Assembly (NCBI GenBank): GCA_964019695.1
Contig: OZ026530.1
Span: 39,554,944-39,618,943 of the forward strand
Direction: 5' to 3'
DNA: 64,000 nucleotides
DNA from: Loripinus fragilis
Taxonomy: Eukaryota > Mollusca > Bivalvia > Lucinida > Lucinidae
Numbering within the stretch: the first letter of the stretch is position 1; every line of letters begins with the position of its first letter. Shown here in pieces: positions 34,095 through 46,765 of this stretch. The notes beneath the pieces were generated by a model. That model had not been told where the DNA came from. It saw only the letters and a list, made by a program, of their open reading frames with translations, and did no database searches. The translations under genes and the position numbers were made by a program.

Positions 34095-34136
34095 ATGTCA
34101 CAGCCCATATTTCGTAGATTTACAGGCATAACTTAC

Positions 34137-34253
34137 CACAATTTGCTTCATCCGAGCCATCCCTACATTGATAGGAACCATCACACTGCCAATAATCAAA
34201 TATACATTGACCATTTTCACATCTAAAGTAGTCAGAGTTACATGTGGTATTTG
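34137..34253 (-). CDS. LDLa domain exon E7
   Basis: A 117-nt phase 1-1 exon, acceptor CAG (read TTTCAG) at 34254-34256 and donor GTAAGT at 34131-34136. It encodes [21 protein letters not shown] and [14 protein letters not shown]. Trp before C4 is present. Gln replaces the Asp just before C5, which removes one calcium side-chain ligand. The downstream intron starts next to a 204-bp MITE (33891-34094). The last base G plus TT of E8 gives Val. Confidence 0.92.
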
Positions 34254-35069
34254 CTGAAAGTAGAAAGGAAGAAAGTAGGACTCAGAAATAACGTGCAATG
34301 ATTTGCTGCTTTCGGACATGTGTCCGCAAGCAGCCAATCATTGTGCTTTATTTTGAGTCTGAGGATGAACTCAACTTTTATTACCTCGAGGCCAGATGTC
34401 AGTCAAGACATATTTTACAATAAATACTGTGACTCCATCATATTTTCCAGGAGAAAACCCTGTTTATATCAGCAGCAAAGACAGAAAACCATATTGCTAA
34501 TGAATAAAGTATGAACAAACACTATCATTAGTGAATATACCATTCAGCTTATAGTTGTCTCATCATAATTACTCTGTTGTAGCTATGCAAGACATACTTG
34601 TTGGTCCACTGTTTGCTGGCATTTCCTGGATACCTTATGATGAAGCATTACTTCAGCATTCAAAGTAGTGTTTTCTTCAGCAGGCTAGTTTTAATTCAAC
34701 ATTATATCCTACCAAATTCAGGTAGGTACTGATACCAATGCTGGGGGGACATTTTGTGCAATATAATTATCTAAAACGGCATGATATGACTTCTTTACAA
34801 CAATGTAATGAAAGGTAAATATGACCTTGTATAGTATTAAACATAGGCACAAATGAAACTGACGAAATCTTAAATGCTTTAAGAAAGAAACGTTACATTA
34901 AAATTATAAAAAAATGCCATTTCAATTTAGAGCATTTAGCAAAAATTGTACAGCATTTAAGAACTCCCAAAGGCCATTCAGCCTAGACAAGACCACTTCT
35001 GAAATAGCTGTCTGATGAGGATTCAAAACATGTTTGGTAAAACTTGGTACATTCTTATACATAACTTAC

Positions 35070-35189
35070 GACAATTTCCTTCGTCTGAGCCATCATTACA
35101 ATCCTGTTTATCATCACACTGCCAATAATGTGGAATACAATGACCAGTGTCTTCACATATGAAGTCATTTGAGTTACATGTTCTCCTTG
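35070..35189 (-). CDS. LDLa domain exon E6
   Basis: A 120-nt phase 1-1 exon, acceptor AG at 35190-35191 and donor GTAAGT at 35064-35069. It encodes [17 protein letters not shown] and [14 protein letters not shown]. As in E1 there is one extra residue between C2 and C3, and a Trp two residues before C4. E1 and E6 therefore form a subtype within the tract. Calcium ligands are intact. The upstream intron is 10.9 kb and the downstream one only 816 bp. The junction with E7 (C|CA) gives Pro. Confidence 0.92.
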
Positions 35190-35499
35190 CTTTAAGTAGA
35201 AAATAATACAGTGGTTCAGGGTCACACCCTACGTAGATCATGTCATTGAGGGTCGTATGGTTTTTGTGAAAAAAATACTATAGAAACTAGAATTCCGATA
35301 ATCAGATGTGTCGCCTGCTAAACAGAAGTCAAACAAGGCAATTTCGTAGAATTTATATATCCGGGCAATGGTTATTTTAGAGAAACTTATAAATCACAAA
35401 CCATAAATCCCATTTCTCTAGCCCCTAAGTTCACATTGGGTATCATACAAATCAGATTTAAAAGGTTATCAACTATTTTTCAGTGTTAAGTTCAATAAA

Positions 35500-36125
35500 C
35501 AAGAGGGCATGGATCTCTGACCCTAAATCGCTCACTTGAATCCTGACACATGAAGAGATGATATATTGGCCTGTGGCTTAAGAGATATAATTTGAAGATA
35601 TTTCTATCTTTAGCACTGGTGGCCATCTCTGATCAATTTTGGTAGAAGGCTTAAACAAGAAATATATCTGTGAAATTATTTTGAATTTGGATCGGATCAG
35701 TGGTTCAATAGATGTTATTTAAAGAAATTTCTTATCTAGAGCTCTGGTTGCCTTTTTGTTTAGCACAGCCAAACCATTTATGCAATTTTGGTAGAGAGCA
35801 TTATGAGGAACATTTCTATGATATGATATGGGATTTGAACCAGTTATTCAGGAGATGATGTTGTTTAAAGACATATCTTATCTAGAGCTCTGGCGGCCCC
35901 TTTGTTCAGCAAAACTATTTGCGCAATTTCCATCATGAGGAACAATTCTATGAAATTATTTTGAATTTGGACCATTGGTTCAAGAGGGGATGTCATTTAA
36001 AAGATTTCTTATCTGGAGCTATAGCGGCTGTCATATGCAATGGAGCAAACCCATTTATGCAAGTTTGGTAGAGGGGATTATGGGGAACATTCATATGAAA
36101 TCATTTAAAATTTGTGCCACGGGGT
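35500..36125. repeat. Degenerate tandem array, unit about 135-150 bp
   Basis: TTCTTATCTAGAGCTCTGG-like words recur near 35602, 35728, 35876 and 36008, each after GAAATTATTTTGAATTTGG-like words. It is followed by CTTCAGCTCAGGTGAGCTAA near 36265. No gene. Confidence 0.7.
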
Positions 36126-36182
36126 TGTCTGCAGTTTGTGATTGTGGTATTTCCTGATCAAACTCACTTACTATTTTTAGTG
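36126..36182 (+). mobile_element. LINE2 3' terminal fragment
   Basis: GTCTGCAGTTTGTGATTGTG, then GTATTTCCTGATCAAACTC, the extreme 3' end only. Confidence 0.55.
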
Positions 36183-36379
36183 CTTTAGGGGAAGATTTGT
36201 TTGAAGAAAAAGTTTACGCATCAATGATGACAAACACATAACGATCACAATAGACGACATTGAGCCTTCAGCTCAGGTGAGCTAAAATAAACTTCTCTGT
36301 AAAATATCAACTTCTAACCTTTCAACCTGACCGAGAAGTCAGGTGTGTGTGTAAGGTCATAGTGTTTGCTTCTTAGTTA

Positions 36380-36690
36380 GTCTATTCGTTTTCTCTTTAA
36401 TTTGATTTGCAGCATGACCACATTCAGAATTCTCTTTTTTTACCGTTTCATCCAACCCATAGGTTGAGGGTGTATGTAAGGACAGAATAGTTGCTGACAT
36501 GGTGCACTTAGCTATACTACCTTTAATTTGATATGCAGCATGACTTCTTTCAGAAAAAAATGTTTTGACCTTTTGACTCCATCTGGGGCATGGACATATT
36601 ATGTGATTGTATGATGCTCTATGTTCCATTCCCTTTCGATGTGATATGCAACATGACTTCTTTCAGTAAAAAATGTCTACTTGTGTTACT
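36380..36690. repeat. Tandem array, unit about 120-130 bp
   Basis: TTTAATTTGATWTGCAGCATGA-like words near 36397, 36521 and 36635, each followed by TTCTTTCAGAAAAA-type runs. Confidence 0.6.
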
Positions 36691-37344
36691 ATAGTTTTTT
36701 CTCTTGTGTGTTGCAAACAACCAGAGATACACAACTTTATGCATGAATGGGTATATTTCCCAAAGACGCCCTTGTCTTTTTTTCTATTTGTGATAATTTA
36801 TTTTGACAAATAGGGTAAAAGACATATTTGGGAAGTTAAAAATTTGCGACAATGGCATGATTCACCTATGTCAGTAAACGATGGAGTGATTTCGCCATTT
36901 TGCGAGGGTTTGTATTTTCACGAAACTTCACATATTAAATCGAAAATTAAACAATCGCAATTATTTTCGATTTTACAGTACATTTGATAGTAATTAACCC
37001 TTCTATTCTAGCAGATAACCATGTATATGTCAACAACTGAAGACAGAACAATAATGAATAAATTTATAACAAAATACACAGTCAAATGAATGATACAATC
37101 TAAGCAGAAAAAATCCTTCTCATCATTTCAACAAATTACCCAACACAAATAATATATAATTGTAAATAATAATTGCTTCAAGCAAAGAACTAATTTAATG
37201 TATAAACTATTTTGACTTTGTGGAAGGAAGGCTGTATAGGAAACTTTATCTTTGGTTTGAAACAAATATTATTTATTATCATACATTGTTTGTGTTGGGT
37301 AATTGTGGAATCAGAAATATTCAATAGTTTACCCTTTACCTCAT

Positions 37345-37745
37345 AGAAATGCCTTTTAGGCAATCGGCAGAACAGCCAAATCCTCTAAATTTTGAGTTTA
37401 ACGCCACCCCCTGATGGATTAGGTTGTTATACAACATTTTTAAGCTTAACGTCTCTAGAGTCAAATGAGACATGATGTAGAATTTTCATGTGGTCCAGTT
37501 GCCATGGAAAGCGTTCAGAAGTATGTAACCATGTATCAAAATGAAATATAACAATATAAAACTAGGGCTGTTAAAATAGTACTCAAACTATTCAAATTGG
37601 CTAAAAAGTCATGTAATATGTAAGAACAGTTACTTTCCTGCAGATATTAATGTTTGTTAGAGCAATTTAGGCCCATCATGGTGTCAATTACGTTACATTT
37701 TCAACTACACCTGATAAAACCTCTGATATTTTGTAAATCAATTTC
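37345..37745. repeat. Empty-site paralogue of 8100-9430
   Basis: Same block order as 8100-9430 but with no insertion: GTCATGTAATATGTAAGAAC (37611-37630) reads across the point occupied by the 765-bp element. Confidence 0.75.
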
Positions 37746-38847
37746 TTTTTAAAATCGTTCATAACACATTTTAGATAAAAACATGTCTATAAAAGGCAAG
37801 CCCGAAGGATTCATGATAGCATGAACACTCCAAAAATTGAATTAATTTCTTTATTAACAGCAAGAATAAAGTTGCATACACACCAGGATATGGATTCAAT
37901 CACAAATACAAAAAAGTCAACTTAGTATTGAAAGAACACACTCTGAAGAATAAACAGTGATACCAATGATAGACTTACATGCAATGTGAACAATGTATTC
38001 ATGGTTTTGAGATAAGTTTCTACGCTTTTCCAATTACCATGTGACTTTTTTTTCTTAATATCTCCTAAACAAATCATATTTCTTTTACATTGAAAGGATA
38101 TAATAAAGTCCAGATGCCGACACTACTGTGCCTCTATTGTCATTAATGTTACATACGTGCAGTGGAGCTAGCCCTACTAATTCTGGTCTACTTCTTCATT
38201 TATACCCAAATTTTGTGTATGCATGCAGCAAAGAATCCGGCGAGTCTACACATCCTGAGCTTGTATCCCTTGACACTGCGCAGGGCGCTATTATCAAAAT
38301 AAAATGTGCTGGCTCATTAACAAGTTTTAATCTAGTAAGCTTGATTTAAATTTAAATTATGCAAAGGATTGATAGGATGTATTTTATATCAATGGGCATG
38401 TTCAATTTGGCATACTAAATAGTTAGACGAAGTTTCATTGACATTAATTATTGAAATAAAAAAATCCAAGTGAACTGCAGAAGTCCTTTCATTCAGTCAT
38501 GTCTACAATACAATACTAACAATGCAGGGGAGCTTATCCTAGTAGTAGACTACATGTAGTACAAATAAGGATGAAACTAACGACTATAGACTAATGACTA
38601 AAAACCAAACTCACCGTATATGATAGTGTACACTGTGTAACTAATTGTATCGAAGCGGAAAATGAATTTAACAGCTACGTGCTACAACTTTTATATATAG
38701 TTGGTGGCTAGCAAACAGGACTCGTATGCATGTGGTAACGGGTTCGAGCCTCATGATGGACACTATTGAGACCGCTGTATATCCATACTGATAGGGGTTT
38801 AAACAAACAGCTATTATTAAAAGATAGTGTTCTCCATCCACTTTTCA

Positions 38848-39028
38848 GGGCGCGCAGTGGCCCAGTGGTAGAGTGGTGACTGGAAACTGAGTGGCCGCTG
38901 GTTCGAGCCTCACCGGCGTCATGAGCAAGAACATTAATTCTAGCTTAGTCTTGGTTCAACCCTGGAAGACCGTTCCTTTATAACTGAAATATTGTTAATT
39001 GGACGTAAAGAATCAAATCAAACAAACC
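38848..39028 (+). mobile_element. SINE family B, full length
   Basis: tRNA-like head CAGTGGCCCAGTGGTAGAG with B-box-like TGGTTCGAGCCTCACC. The body GGTTCAACCCTGGAAGACCG leads to the end TTGGACGTAAAGAATCAAAT. Confidence 0.85.
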
Positions 39029-39663
39029 CATCCTCGAGCGACTGCTTCGATTGACCAACTGTTAATGACAAGTCAATCCTGTAAGTTGGTTTGGGCAATG
39101 GAAAATGCAGTTTTATTTAAGCAAACAAAAACCGTTCACGGATCATCAATTGACTATAGTCTGTACAGAAAGTCAGTGAACATCGTTTTTCTTTTTTGAA
39201 ATGTCTTTAATTATAAAATTTTGGACCAGAATTTTGCACATACATATAATAAAACACCGCCTAGTATACAATTGCATTTTTGAATATTTATGATAGGAAA
39301 ATAAGTCTGGAATCTCTTGTGAAATAAAATAACTTATTATATATAATAATCATTTTCGATTTAGAAAAATCCTTATTTTCCCTCAGTGTATTTTATGTGG
39401 GTAACACGTGGTTTATACAGTTCAATGAATACCATGTTTACTTTCGTATATGATAAAGAAAACGGTCACCAGCAGGATACATGTAACTCTTGGTATGTCT
39501 ATATATTCACTGAAAATGCTTTGAAGAGACTGCACAAGTTACAATTCTTTTTGATTTCTCATATTGCATGATAATCAAATTTCGCATCTTGTTTTTTTAT
39601 ATGTGCCATGGTTAAATGACACATATAACGATTCGACCGCGCCTGGTGATTTGTAACAATAAA

Positions 39664-39845
39664 GGCCCAGACCAGCCTGCGCATCCACGCAGTCTCATCA
39701 GCAACTTTGTTGTCTGCTTTTTGAGAAGAATCGTCCCTAGACTTGCCTCGTGCGAAATAATTTCAATTTTCTATCTAGCCTGTTTAGCCGAAGGGACTGG
39801 TTTGTCGGAAACCCAGAAGACAGGTTTTCTCGCGTCGTGGCCTGT
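39664..39845 (+). repeat. Dispersed repeat, partner of 33268-33456
   Basis: ACCAGCCTGCGCATCCACG, then ATTTCAATTTTCTATCTAGCC, AGACAGGTTTTCTCGCGTC and GGCCTG. The frame at 39616-39867 is a shadow of this repeat. Confidence 0.7.
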
Positions 39846-40124
39846 GTTGCTTGCTCGACAGCTCTAGGACAAATATTTCAAGTGCAACAGATAATAATAT
39901 TAAAAACAAATATAATAAGGAGGCTGTTCATCAGATATATTAACGGGAATCACATTATTTGATTGCGCTCAACATCGTCTAATAAACAAGTCTGTCCCAT
40001 TTCATGCACGGCCCACAGAGCCGGTGACGGGGGCTTTGATTTTCTGGCTACATGTCTCTGGTATGACCTTGTTCTAACAGCGCATTTGCCCGACTTATGA
40101 CTGGTGCACATAATTTCTTTCGTC

Positions 40125-40425
40125 TTTATGCACCAGTCATTTGTGACCACCCCCAGCTCAGAGGAATGTCGAGGACTTCGACTTTGTGTCTGCAGTTGCC
40201 CTTAGTAACCACCATAGTGTGGGGGCAGCTAGCTGACAAAAAACATGACAGTTCTCCCCCGCAGTCTGTTATTATACTGCAGATCAATGTTTGTCTAGGT
40301 CTATCAAACCCCTACATTTCCTCCGCATTGTGGAGACAACGTAAAATTAAAAACACAGCACCTTATATCCCCATCCTGCTCAGAGGCTTGGGTGAAGCAG
40401 TGGTTACAAATGACTGGTGCTTTAT
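40125..40425. mobile_element. 291-bp MITE with 5-bp TSD
   Basis: Element 40130-40420. Left end GCACCAGTCATTTGTGACCA; the right end in reverse is GCACCAGTCATTTGTAACCA. TTTAT flanks both sides (40125-40129, 40421-40425). A further inverse of the tip (GACTGGTGCA) at 40099-40108 just outside makes a small hairpin. The 120-codon frame here is a shadow. Confidence 0.8.
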
Positions 40426-40551
40426 TATAGCCTCTGATGCACTTCGCATGAACATTTAGTTCTCAGCCACCCTAAAAACATATTGACCCCAAACACAAAT
40501 ATGACATCCGCTGATATATTGTTCAACCTATTTCCAAGCACCACCCCATTA

Positions 40552-40748
40552 GGGGGCACAGTGGCTCAGTGGTAGAGTGCTTCACTCGAGACCGAGGGGA
40601 CGCGGGTTTGAGCTTCACCGGCGTCACTGCGTTGTGGTCCTTGAGCAAGACACATTTATCCTAGCTTAGTACTGGTCCAACCCAGGAAGACCCGTCCCTG
40701 TTTAACTGAAAGATTGTTGATGGGACGTAAAGAATCAAATCAAACATT
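40552..40748 (+). mobile_element. SINE family B, best-preserved copy
   Basis: Head GGCTCAGTGGTAGAGTGCTT (A-box-like) and GCGGGTTTGAGCTTCACC (B-box-like), the middle CCTTGAGCAAGACACATTTA, and the end TGATGGGACGTAAAGAATCA. Used here as the reference for the family. Confidence 0.88.
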
Positions 40749-40859
40749 CCCACCCCATCACTAGTTTCTCTATCTGACCTCAGCATTATTTTTATTGGAT
40801 GGGTCTTTTTTCACTTGAATATCACACCTGACGGGTGAGCCGTGTGATTATTTTATCTT

Positions 40860-41905
40860 ATCACTTATAGTTGCCCAGAATGCACGTTTTGCATTGTCTG
40901 GTGTCAACAAATCAGTATTTAGAATAAACAAATAGAAAGTTCAATTTATTTAATACAACAAGTTTGATGTTTTTAAAAATCTGATGAGCAGAGAAGGAGC
41001 AGGGAACACAGAAAATCATATTTTAAATTGAGGAACAGAGGAACACAGAGATTCATTTCATAGGAACAAGCGGACGGGTACCCACTGGGAAGGCCTCAAT
41101 ATTTTCTCGTTTGCCAAACTTCTGTGCGCCCAAACTATGGCCATAATTTGCATTTGAATTTTGATATGATAAGAATCCCTTCTCCTTACACGTTACTTCG
41201 TCTTATAAAACCGTATAATTATTCATCGATAGTAAACTAAAGGCAGTGATCCGTACAAAGGTGCTTTTAGGGTAAATTAAAAAATGCAGATGCTCAAATG
41301 AGGATAAATTCCATCATATCACAGCCGATTTTACAATACATTTTGTAACGAAAAAAATATCACCAATTAGGCGGTTTATAGATGTATTAAATTCTAATGG
41401 TCATTTTGCGATCAGTCTGCACATAACGAAATAAACGCAAAAAAGCGTTGTTCACTGAATTCCTGTACGCATGACGTGACAACCCAGCACACAACTCGAC
41501 TATCACGGTTACTTTTCTTCTAGGGTGACGACAGAGAGTTTCATATATAAAATACCATACTTAATGATAGCATAGATTATTAGCGGAATTTAATGAAATA
41601 AACGATGGCCAATAATATATTGAGGGGCCACAAGTTCTATTTCGCAAAAATGTATTCTTTCACTGACGATCGTTTAGCCTTAGCTAACAGTGTAGACTCT
41701 GATCAAATGCCTCATCTGGATCTGCACTGTTTGCCAACATACGGTTTTAGGAGCCAATAATAGATAAAGGTTTATAATGTATGCGACTAATTTGGTCGTT
41801 TTATTAATACTTCCTGCACTCAAACCAATTAAGTGAGTGAAGAGCTATTCCTACAAAAGTAAACGTGAGAGCAAGTAATGTTCGAAATGTCATGTGTGTT
41901 TGGTC
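40860..41905. other. Intron, nothing recognised
   Basis: AT-rich with no exon pattern. A stretch at about 41788-41806 (ATTTGGTCGTTTTATTAAT) resembles the intron just beyond E8, but no exon follows it. Confidence 0.4.
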
Positions 41906-41914
41906 AAAAAATGA

Positions 41915-42015
41915 GTATGACCAGGAAATCATACAATCATAGACCATAGGCAAACCCATGCCACCGTGAGGTAAACACCGACCACTGACAGCTACACGAC
42001 AACAGAGTGAGGCTG
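41915..42015 (-). mobile_element. LINE2 3' terminal fragment
   Basis: GAGTATGACCAGGAAATCAT, then CCATGCCACCGTGAGG and GACAGCTACACGACAACAG. Confidence 0.55.
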
Positions 42016-42068
42016 CATTTTAATGAAATGTTTAGGGAAATCTTTCCAGAGGTAGGTGACCTCGCACC

Positions 42069-42069
<1 letters not shown>

Positions 42070-42100
<31 letters not shown>
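42070..42100. repeat. (GT)n microsatellite
   Basis: About 15 uninterrupted GT units at 42070-42100. Confidence 0.95.
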
Positions 42101-42101
<1 letters not shown>

Positions 42102-42299
42102 CCCGTCAACAGCTTAGGCCATATGCAGGCAGTGCCATGGCTTAAAGTCGCTTCTGACAAACCAAAGAAGCCGGATAACGGTAGTTTAAAGGAAGGCAAA
42201 GATTTAACTTCTATAACCGATATTTCGATAACCCTAAGCGATTGCTATGGTCAGTCTAAGTCTGCACGCACGCACGTGTTTGTGTGAATCCACATACTT

Positions 42300-42870
42300 A
42301 AAGCTGCATACTCTGTAACTATGAACTTTTTCCGAAAAATATTTTCTTTTTAAATCATTTGCAAAAGTAGAATAAAGTTATGTTGTCACAATAAATCTAA
42401 TTTCTACAGCTGAAAACTGCATGGAAAAGTGAATTATCTTATAAAAACAGGTGTTTTTTCTCTTGTTTGTAATTATTTGCGTCCCTCCAATAATTCTAGA
42501 CAGTTAATTTTTAACATAAATGCTGTTGTTTTGGCACTAATAATTGGATCTCAGCTGCTCAGAGCTGCAAGAAAAAGCAGAAACAAGCTATTCTTACCTT
42601 ATTTCAATTGCTTTTATAACAGCCTGGCAATAATTTATCAAAGAGGGTGCATGTCAGGGCTAGTGGGGGTCCCGCCCATATCGGTGTTGCCGTCCAAGTG
42701 CTTATTTGGACGGTTTCAACTTGATTATGGGGTTTTGGTTTAAGATGTAATTGCTGAGACGTTTGCGGGTCAAATACACTACCCTTTGTGTACTGGCCGA
42801 GTCAGGTGGTGGGACTTCTCGTATCTTGAATAGCTTTTACTGCAGATCGCCGATAAAACCAAGAGCAGCC
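42300..42870. other. Intron with one unassigned 104-codon frame
   Basis: A plus-strand frame at 42429-42743 is open for 104 codons. It has no motif I recognise and no splice or promoter support, and is most likely chance. Confidence 0.3.
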
Positions 42871-42879
42871 TAGTATCTG

Positions 42880-43022
42880 AAGGGCCACTTGTTCGAGACT
42901 CACCCGGGGCCAATGTTTTGTGTCCTTTAGGATGACACTTTATATGTTCTGCTTAGAACTGGTTCAACCCAGAAATTCATGAAACGTCCCGATATAAATA
43001 AAAGATTGTTGACTGATGCTAA
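42880..43022 (+). mobile_element. SINE family B, partial
   Basis: TTGTTCGAGACTCACCCG, TGTGTCCTTTAGGATGACAC, GGTTCAACCCAGAAATTC and AGATTGTTGACTGATGC. Confidence 0.65.
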
Positions 43023-43669
43023 CCATCAGCGCAGACAAAAAAGACATTTCGACATTATTTGAACACATCAGTTAGCCCAAATAATGCCTAGCAACCATAT
43101 AAAGTAATTTGACAAACAGTGCATAGCCAACGTAGACTCAAGACAGATGGTGAATGAAATGATGCCTGAAAAGGGTCTACATTGTTTCTTTAAATGATAC
43201 AGGTACAACAATTTCTGTAAAAGCTAAATATCACTGCCGTCACACCCTATAATTACAGATCGATCCTTCAGTTTAAATGGACAGAAGACTCCATTAGGCA
43301 TAAATTGGTTAACATATCTACACTGTTCCAGGTAACCGCCTAAGTAGTTAATCATTATTGAGTTCCCTCTCTTTCGCAAGAAACTTATACCTGCTCTAAT
43401 TGAGACAGCAAAGGAAAAGGATGACAGTAGAAACTATTTTTAAAATGATTTTCTACCAAAACGGGTGTCTGGATTCGCAGTCAAGCACATTGAAGATTGT
43501 GCCAGCGGTCCCATCAGTGTGTTGTGAAAAACAGGTCTTTTCGACATCCCAAAGTGTTTCTAAAACTATAAAATGTTACATGAATTATGTGATATTATAA
43601 AACACTATTTTGGAACTACATCGGCACATTCTACAGTCGCAGTGAAAAAAGAAAGAAACATATAAAAAT

Positions 43670-43888
43670 CCACTGGAGCGTTAGACTGGGGATCGAAGGG
43701 ATGCTTCAGGTAGTCAGAGACTCACCACCGGCGCAGTCAATATTGTGTCCTTCAGCAAGACGTCAATATTGTGTCCTTCAGCAAGACACGTTATCTACTG
43801 CTCACTACTGGTTCAACCTATGAAAACAGGAAATCGTCCCTACATTACTGAACATTTTTGACGAGGACGTAAAGCTCCAAAAACAAAC
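43670..43888 (+). mobile_element. SINE family B with internal 27-bp tandem duplication
   Basis: GTCAATATTGTGTCCTTCAG is present twice in a row (43737 and 43764). The end reads GAGGACGTAAAGCTCC. The duplication is private to this copy. Confidence 0.7.
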
Positions 43889-43914
43889 ATCAAAAACTTG
43901 AGAAAAAAACATGT

Positions 43915-43984
43915 TAGGTAGGATTCGAACCATCGACCACACGTATATGAGCCAGCTGCTCTAACCACTAGACCACCGAGCCTG
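43915..43984 (-). pseudogene. tRNA-like sequence (degenerate)
   Basis: Minus view has a good A box (GTGGTCTAGTGGTTAGAGC) and B box (GGTTCGAATCC) at the right spacing. The acceptor ends do not pair and the T-stem has mismatches, so it is probably a tRNA pseudogene or the head of another tRNA-derived SINE, not a working tRNA. Confidence 0.6.
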
Positions 43985-43999
43985 TTGTAGTGATTGTTT

Positions 44000-45450
44000 C
44001 TTACTTTGTTGATCTATTTTGGACGTGTTTGTAAATTTAGATGAGTACAACTATCCATAACAGTGAATATACGTCATTGTATGCGCATGAATAATTTTCT
44101 AAGCGCGGCGGATCTAATTTCCATTAGTATGTGTTTCTATCAAAATTACAAATAAACACGAAAATTATTTAAGAAATACACTGAAACTAATGATACGAAT
44201 GTTTGGGAACTTATTTACACGAGCAGAAGCTGGAGATGTAGCAAATTTGTTGTGTTTTAAAATGTTGTTAAGTATAAGTTGAATCCGCCACCATTCCTTA
44301 GTCATAAACTTTAGTCTTAGTCGTTAGTCGATCCTTATTTGTACTAGTCCATTAACCACTTTTAAATACGGCCAAAATGAACCTTTCGAATAAATCCTGC
44401 CCTAGCTAGCTGCTTCAGTGCTTCACAAAATTGAAGAACAAGGCAAAACAGGTGATAAGTGTAATATCATCCTTAAATATTTTCGACATATATGTTACCA
44501 AGATTAATAGTATTTTTTCACCAAACTAAACATGCTTTTAGATATACATATATTTCTACAACTATGGATTATAACCATAAGTATAAGCGTATTGGGTACC
44601 ATTTTTGGGGTAGAAATCATTATGATTAGAAAAAACTTTAGTTTTTGTTCATAGGACCAGTATAACGCCTGTGTAAATTCATTTCTCGATTTTGAACACA
44701 CTTGAAATGACATACAACTAAGAAGTTGTGAGTTAAATTTCGCCCTTGATTGCTATAAATATAGTTGATGTAATCAATGAGGGATGATCAGAAAGTTCAC
44801 GGAAAATAGTTGTCATTTCTACATCCTTTGATCAATAGAGCTAGAATTTAACACATTATACTGCAATACATTTGCAGCTGATTGGTTACGAAGTGCTTGA
44901 TGTAAGTTGTCTACGTGCATTACAGCTGCCGTGAAAGCAATGCTATATAGCACAAACCAGCGCAGTTTACGTTGCATTTTGAAGTTTTACTACACAACCA
45001 ATTAAATTCAACGTTTTGTAAAATATCATTATGCTGTGATTGCCCATATAGCATTCAATGCATATTTAACGAGATATTTACTTCTCTTCTATGCAATCTT
45101 TCAAAGATTTATATCTAAATGACGGTGTTCTAAATCAAAACGAATAACAGTACTGTCAAAAAGGCAAAGTATGCAACTTCTATGAACACATTGCCTATTT
45201 TGGCATGTCAATGCTTTAAAATAAACAATTTACACTCTTCAAAAAAACACCCTTTTTCAGGACAGTAGATCTGATATTGGTAGACTAGTCCAGTCCAATA
45301 TTTTAATTATTGTGATGAACACTGACAAGAAAATAAGTGTTTTATTAACATTTAGAAACACTTGAAAAATTTATGCATTTTAGGCCTGCCCTTTGGACTG
45401 AAACCTACTATTTTGAATACCTAGCGCAGTGGAATAACAAAAAAAAAACT
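44000..45450. other. Intron; patch shared in inverse with 38.5 kb
   Basis: AT-rich. Around 44315-44350 (TTAGTCGATCCTTATTTGTA) is the inverse of a patch at about 38560-38600. Nothing else recognised. Confidence 0.4.
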
Positions 45451-46114
45451 CACATAATGTTTAAAGAATGACTGAACATTACTTTCTGTTAAAATACCAA
45501 TCAATTCAAACACAATTTCGAGTTTTAGCCCCAAGATGTAGCCTAGGGCTACAGAAGGCTGGTTCCAACAAAATGACGCCACAGTGGCGCCTCATGTTCA
45601 TACGTCTGACGTCACATTTGATAAATTTTAATTTTAGGCAACGTAGTATGAATGGTATCTATGAATTTTCATTGCAATCCATAAAAGCAATGTGATTTAA
45701 TAGCACTTTTGTGAGAACGTTCTGATCACCAATCATTTATGTATGTTAATGGCTTACACAAAGGTCAATATATCTTAATAAGCCACTGCGTGCTTTATAT
45801 CATGTTTCGTCTAAACTGAGCTGCAGACAGTGTGGAAAATATGTTTTGCATATATAATTTCATGTATTAACCCATTTAAGTCTAGCGTCCTTTTTGTGAG
45901 ACATAGGCAAACAGTGCAGACCCAGAACTCCACTGTTTGCTTACAGAATATGCTGTTTGAATTTGAATAAAAATGAAAAATACCACCCAACAACCTTAAC
46001 ACAAAGATGGACTGATCAAATTGAAAAGATTGTGAAAAACCATTTAGCTTACGTGGGTTAAATTAAGTAAACACATATTTGGTAATATTCTGCTGATTTA
46101 CAGACATAACTTAC

Positions 46115-46231
46115 GACAATTTATTTCGTCTGAGCCATCACTACAGTCCTTAATGCTATCACACTGCCGGGAATTAAAAATACAATTCCCATTGTCACAT
46201 CTAAAGAAGCCAGGATGACATGTATTGTTAT
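46115..46231 (-). CDS. LDLa domain exon E5
   Basis: A 117-nt phase 1-1 exon, acceptor CAG at 46232-46234 and donor GTAAGT at 46109-46114. The domain reads [11 protein letters not shown], then DNGNC, RQC, and [16 protein letters not shown]. It has six cysteines and complete calcium ligands. Downstream of the donor, the motif ATTTGGTAATATT (plus-strand view, from about 46078) recurs next to several other exons of this gene. The upstream intron end carries the shared block with the GTGATTCCATTAA motif near 46277-46289. The next junction (C|CA) gives Pro. Confidence 0.92.
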
Positions 46232-46429
46232 CTGGAAGTAGAAAGTAAGATACACACTAGACAGTGGAGCTGCGCCATGTATTGTGATTCCATTAACATT
46301 TTCTTTTCTTGAAGATTATTATGTTCATGCAACAACTGAAGACAGATATTGTACTAGTAATAACAAGAATTGGGCTGCAAGCAAGACTTTCAGTATACCT
46401 CTGCAACAGTATCTTCAATATGTCTGCAA

Positions 46430-46765
46430 CATACTTGAGTATTAAAAGGATACACTGAAGGCTGTAGGAGTGGATTTCCCAGCGTATGCACTATTAACCA
46501 TCATTTAATATGTACAGTGATCTAGAATTGGCTAATTTAAAATGCTGTAAATTTATCAAAAATTATTTTTACATCATTAAACTTCCACATGCACATCTTA
46601 TATGTCTGTAACATATATGCAAAAGGATACACTAAAGGCTCTTGGAGGAGCTGCTTTCACAAAGTATGCACTTTTCACCATTATTCAATATGTGCAGTGG
46701 TCGAGAATTGACTAAGTTCAAATGCTGTAAATTTATAAAAAATAATTTTTTCATCATTAAACTAC
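46430..46765. repeat. Tandem repeat, period 177 bp
   Basis: AAAAGGATACACT starts at 46444 and 46621; both units continue with GTATGCAC, CAATATGTGCAGTG-like and ATGCTGTAAATTTAT. Confidence 0.8.

Noticed and set aside
40097..40459. Longest plus-strand frame (120 codons)
   Set aside because: It covers a MITE from end to end including its TIR and has no recognisable domain.
41788..41806. Possible fifteenth LDLa exon flanked by the E8-type intron motif
   Set aside because: Only a short intron-like match; no cysteine pattern or donor/acceptor pair nearby.
42429..42743. 104-codon open frame
   Set aside because: No domain, no splice evidence, AT-rich intron; chance length is plausible.
43915..43984. 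Functional tRNA gene on the minus strand
   Set aside because: Good A and B boxes, but the acceptor ends do not pair and the T-stem has mismatches; treated as pseudogene or SINE head.
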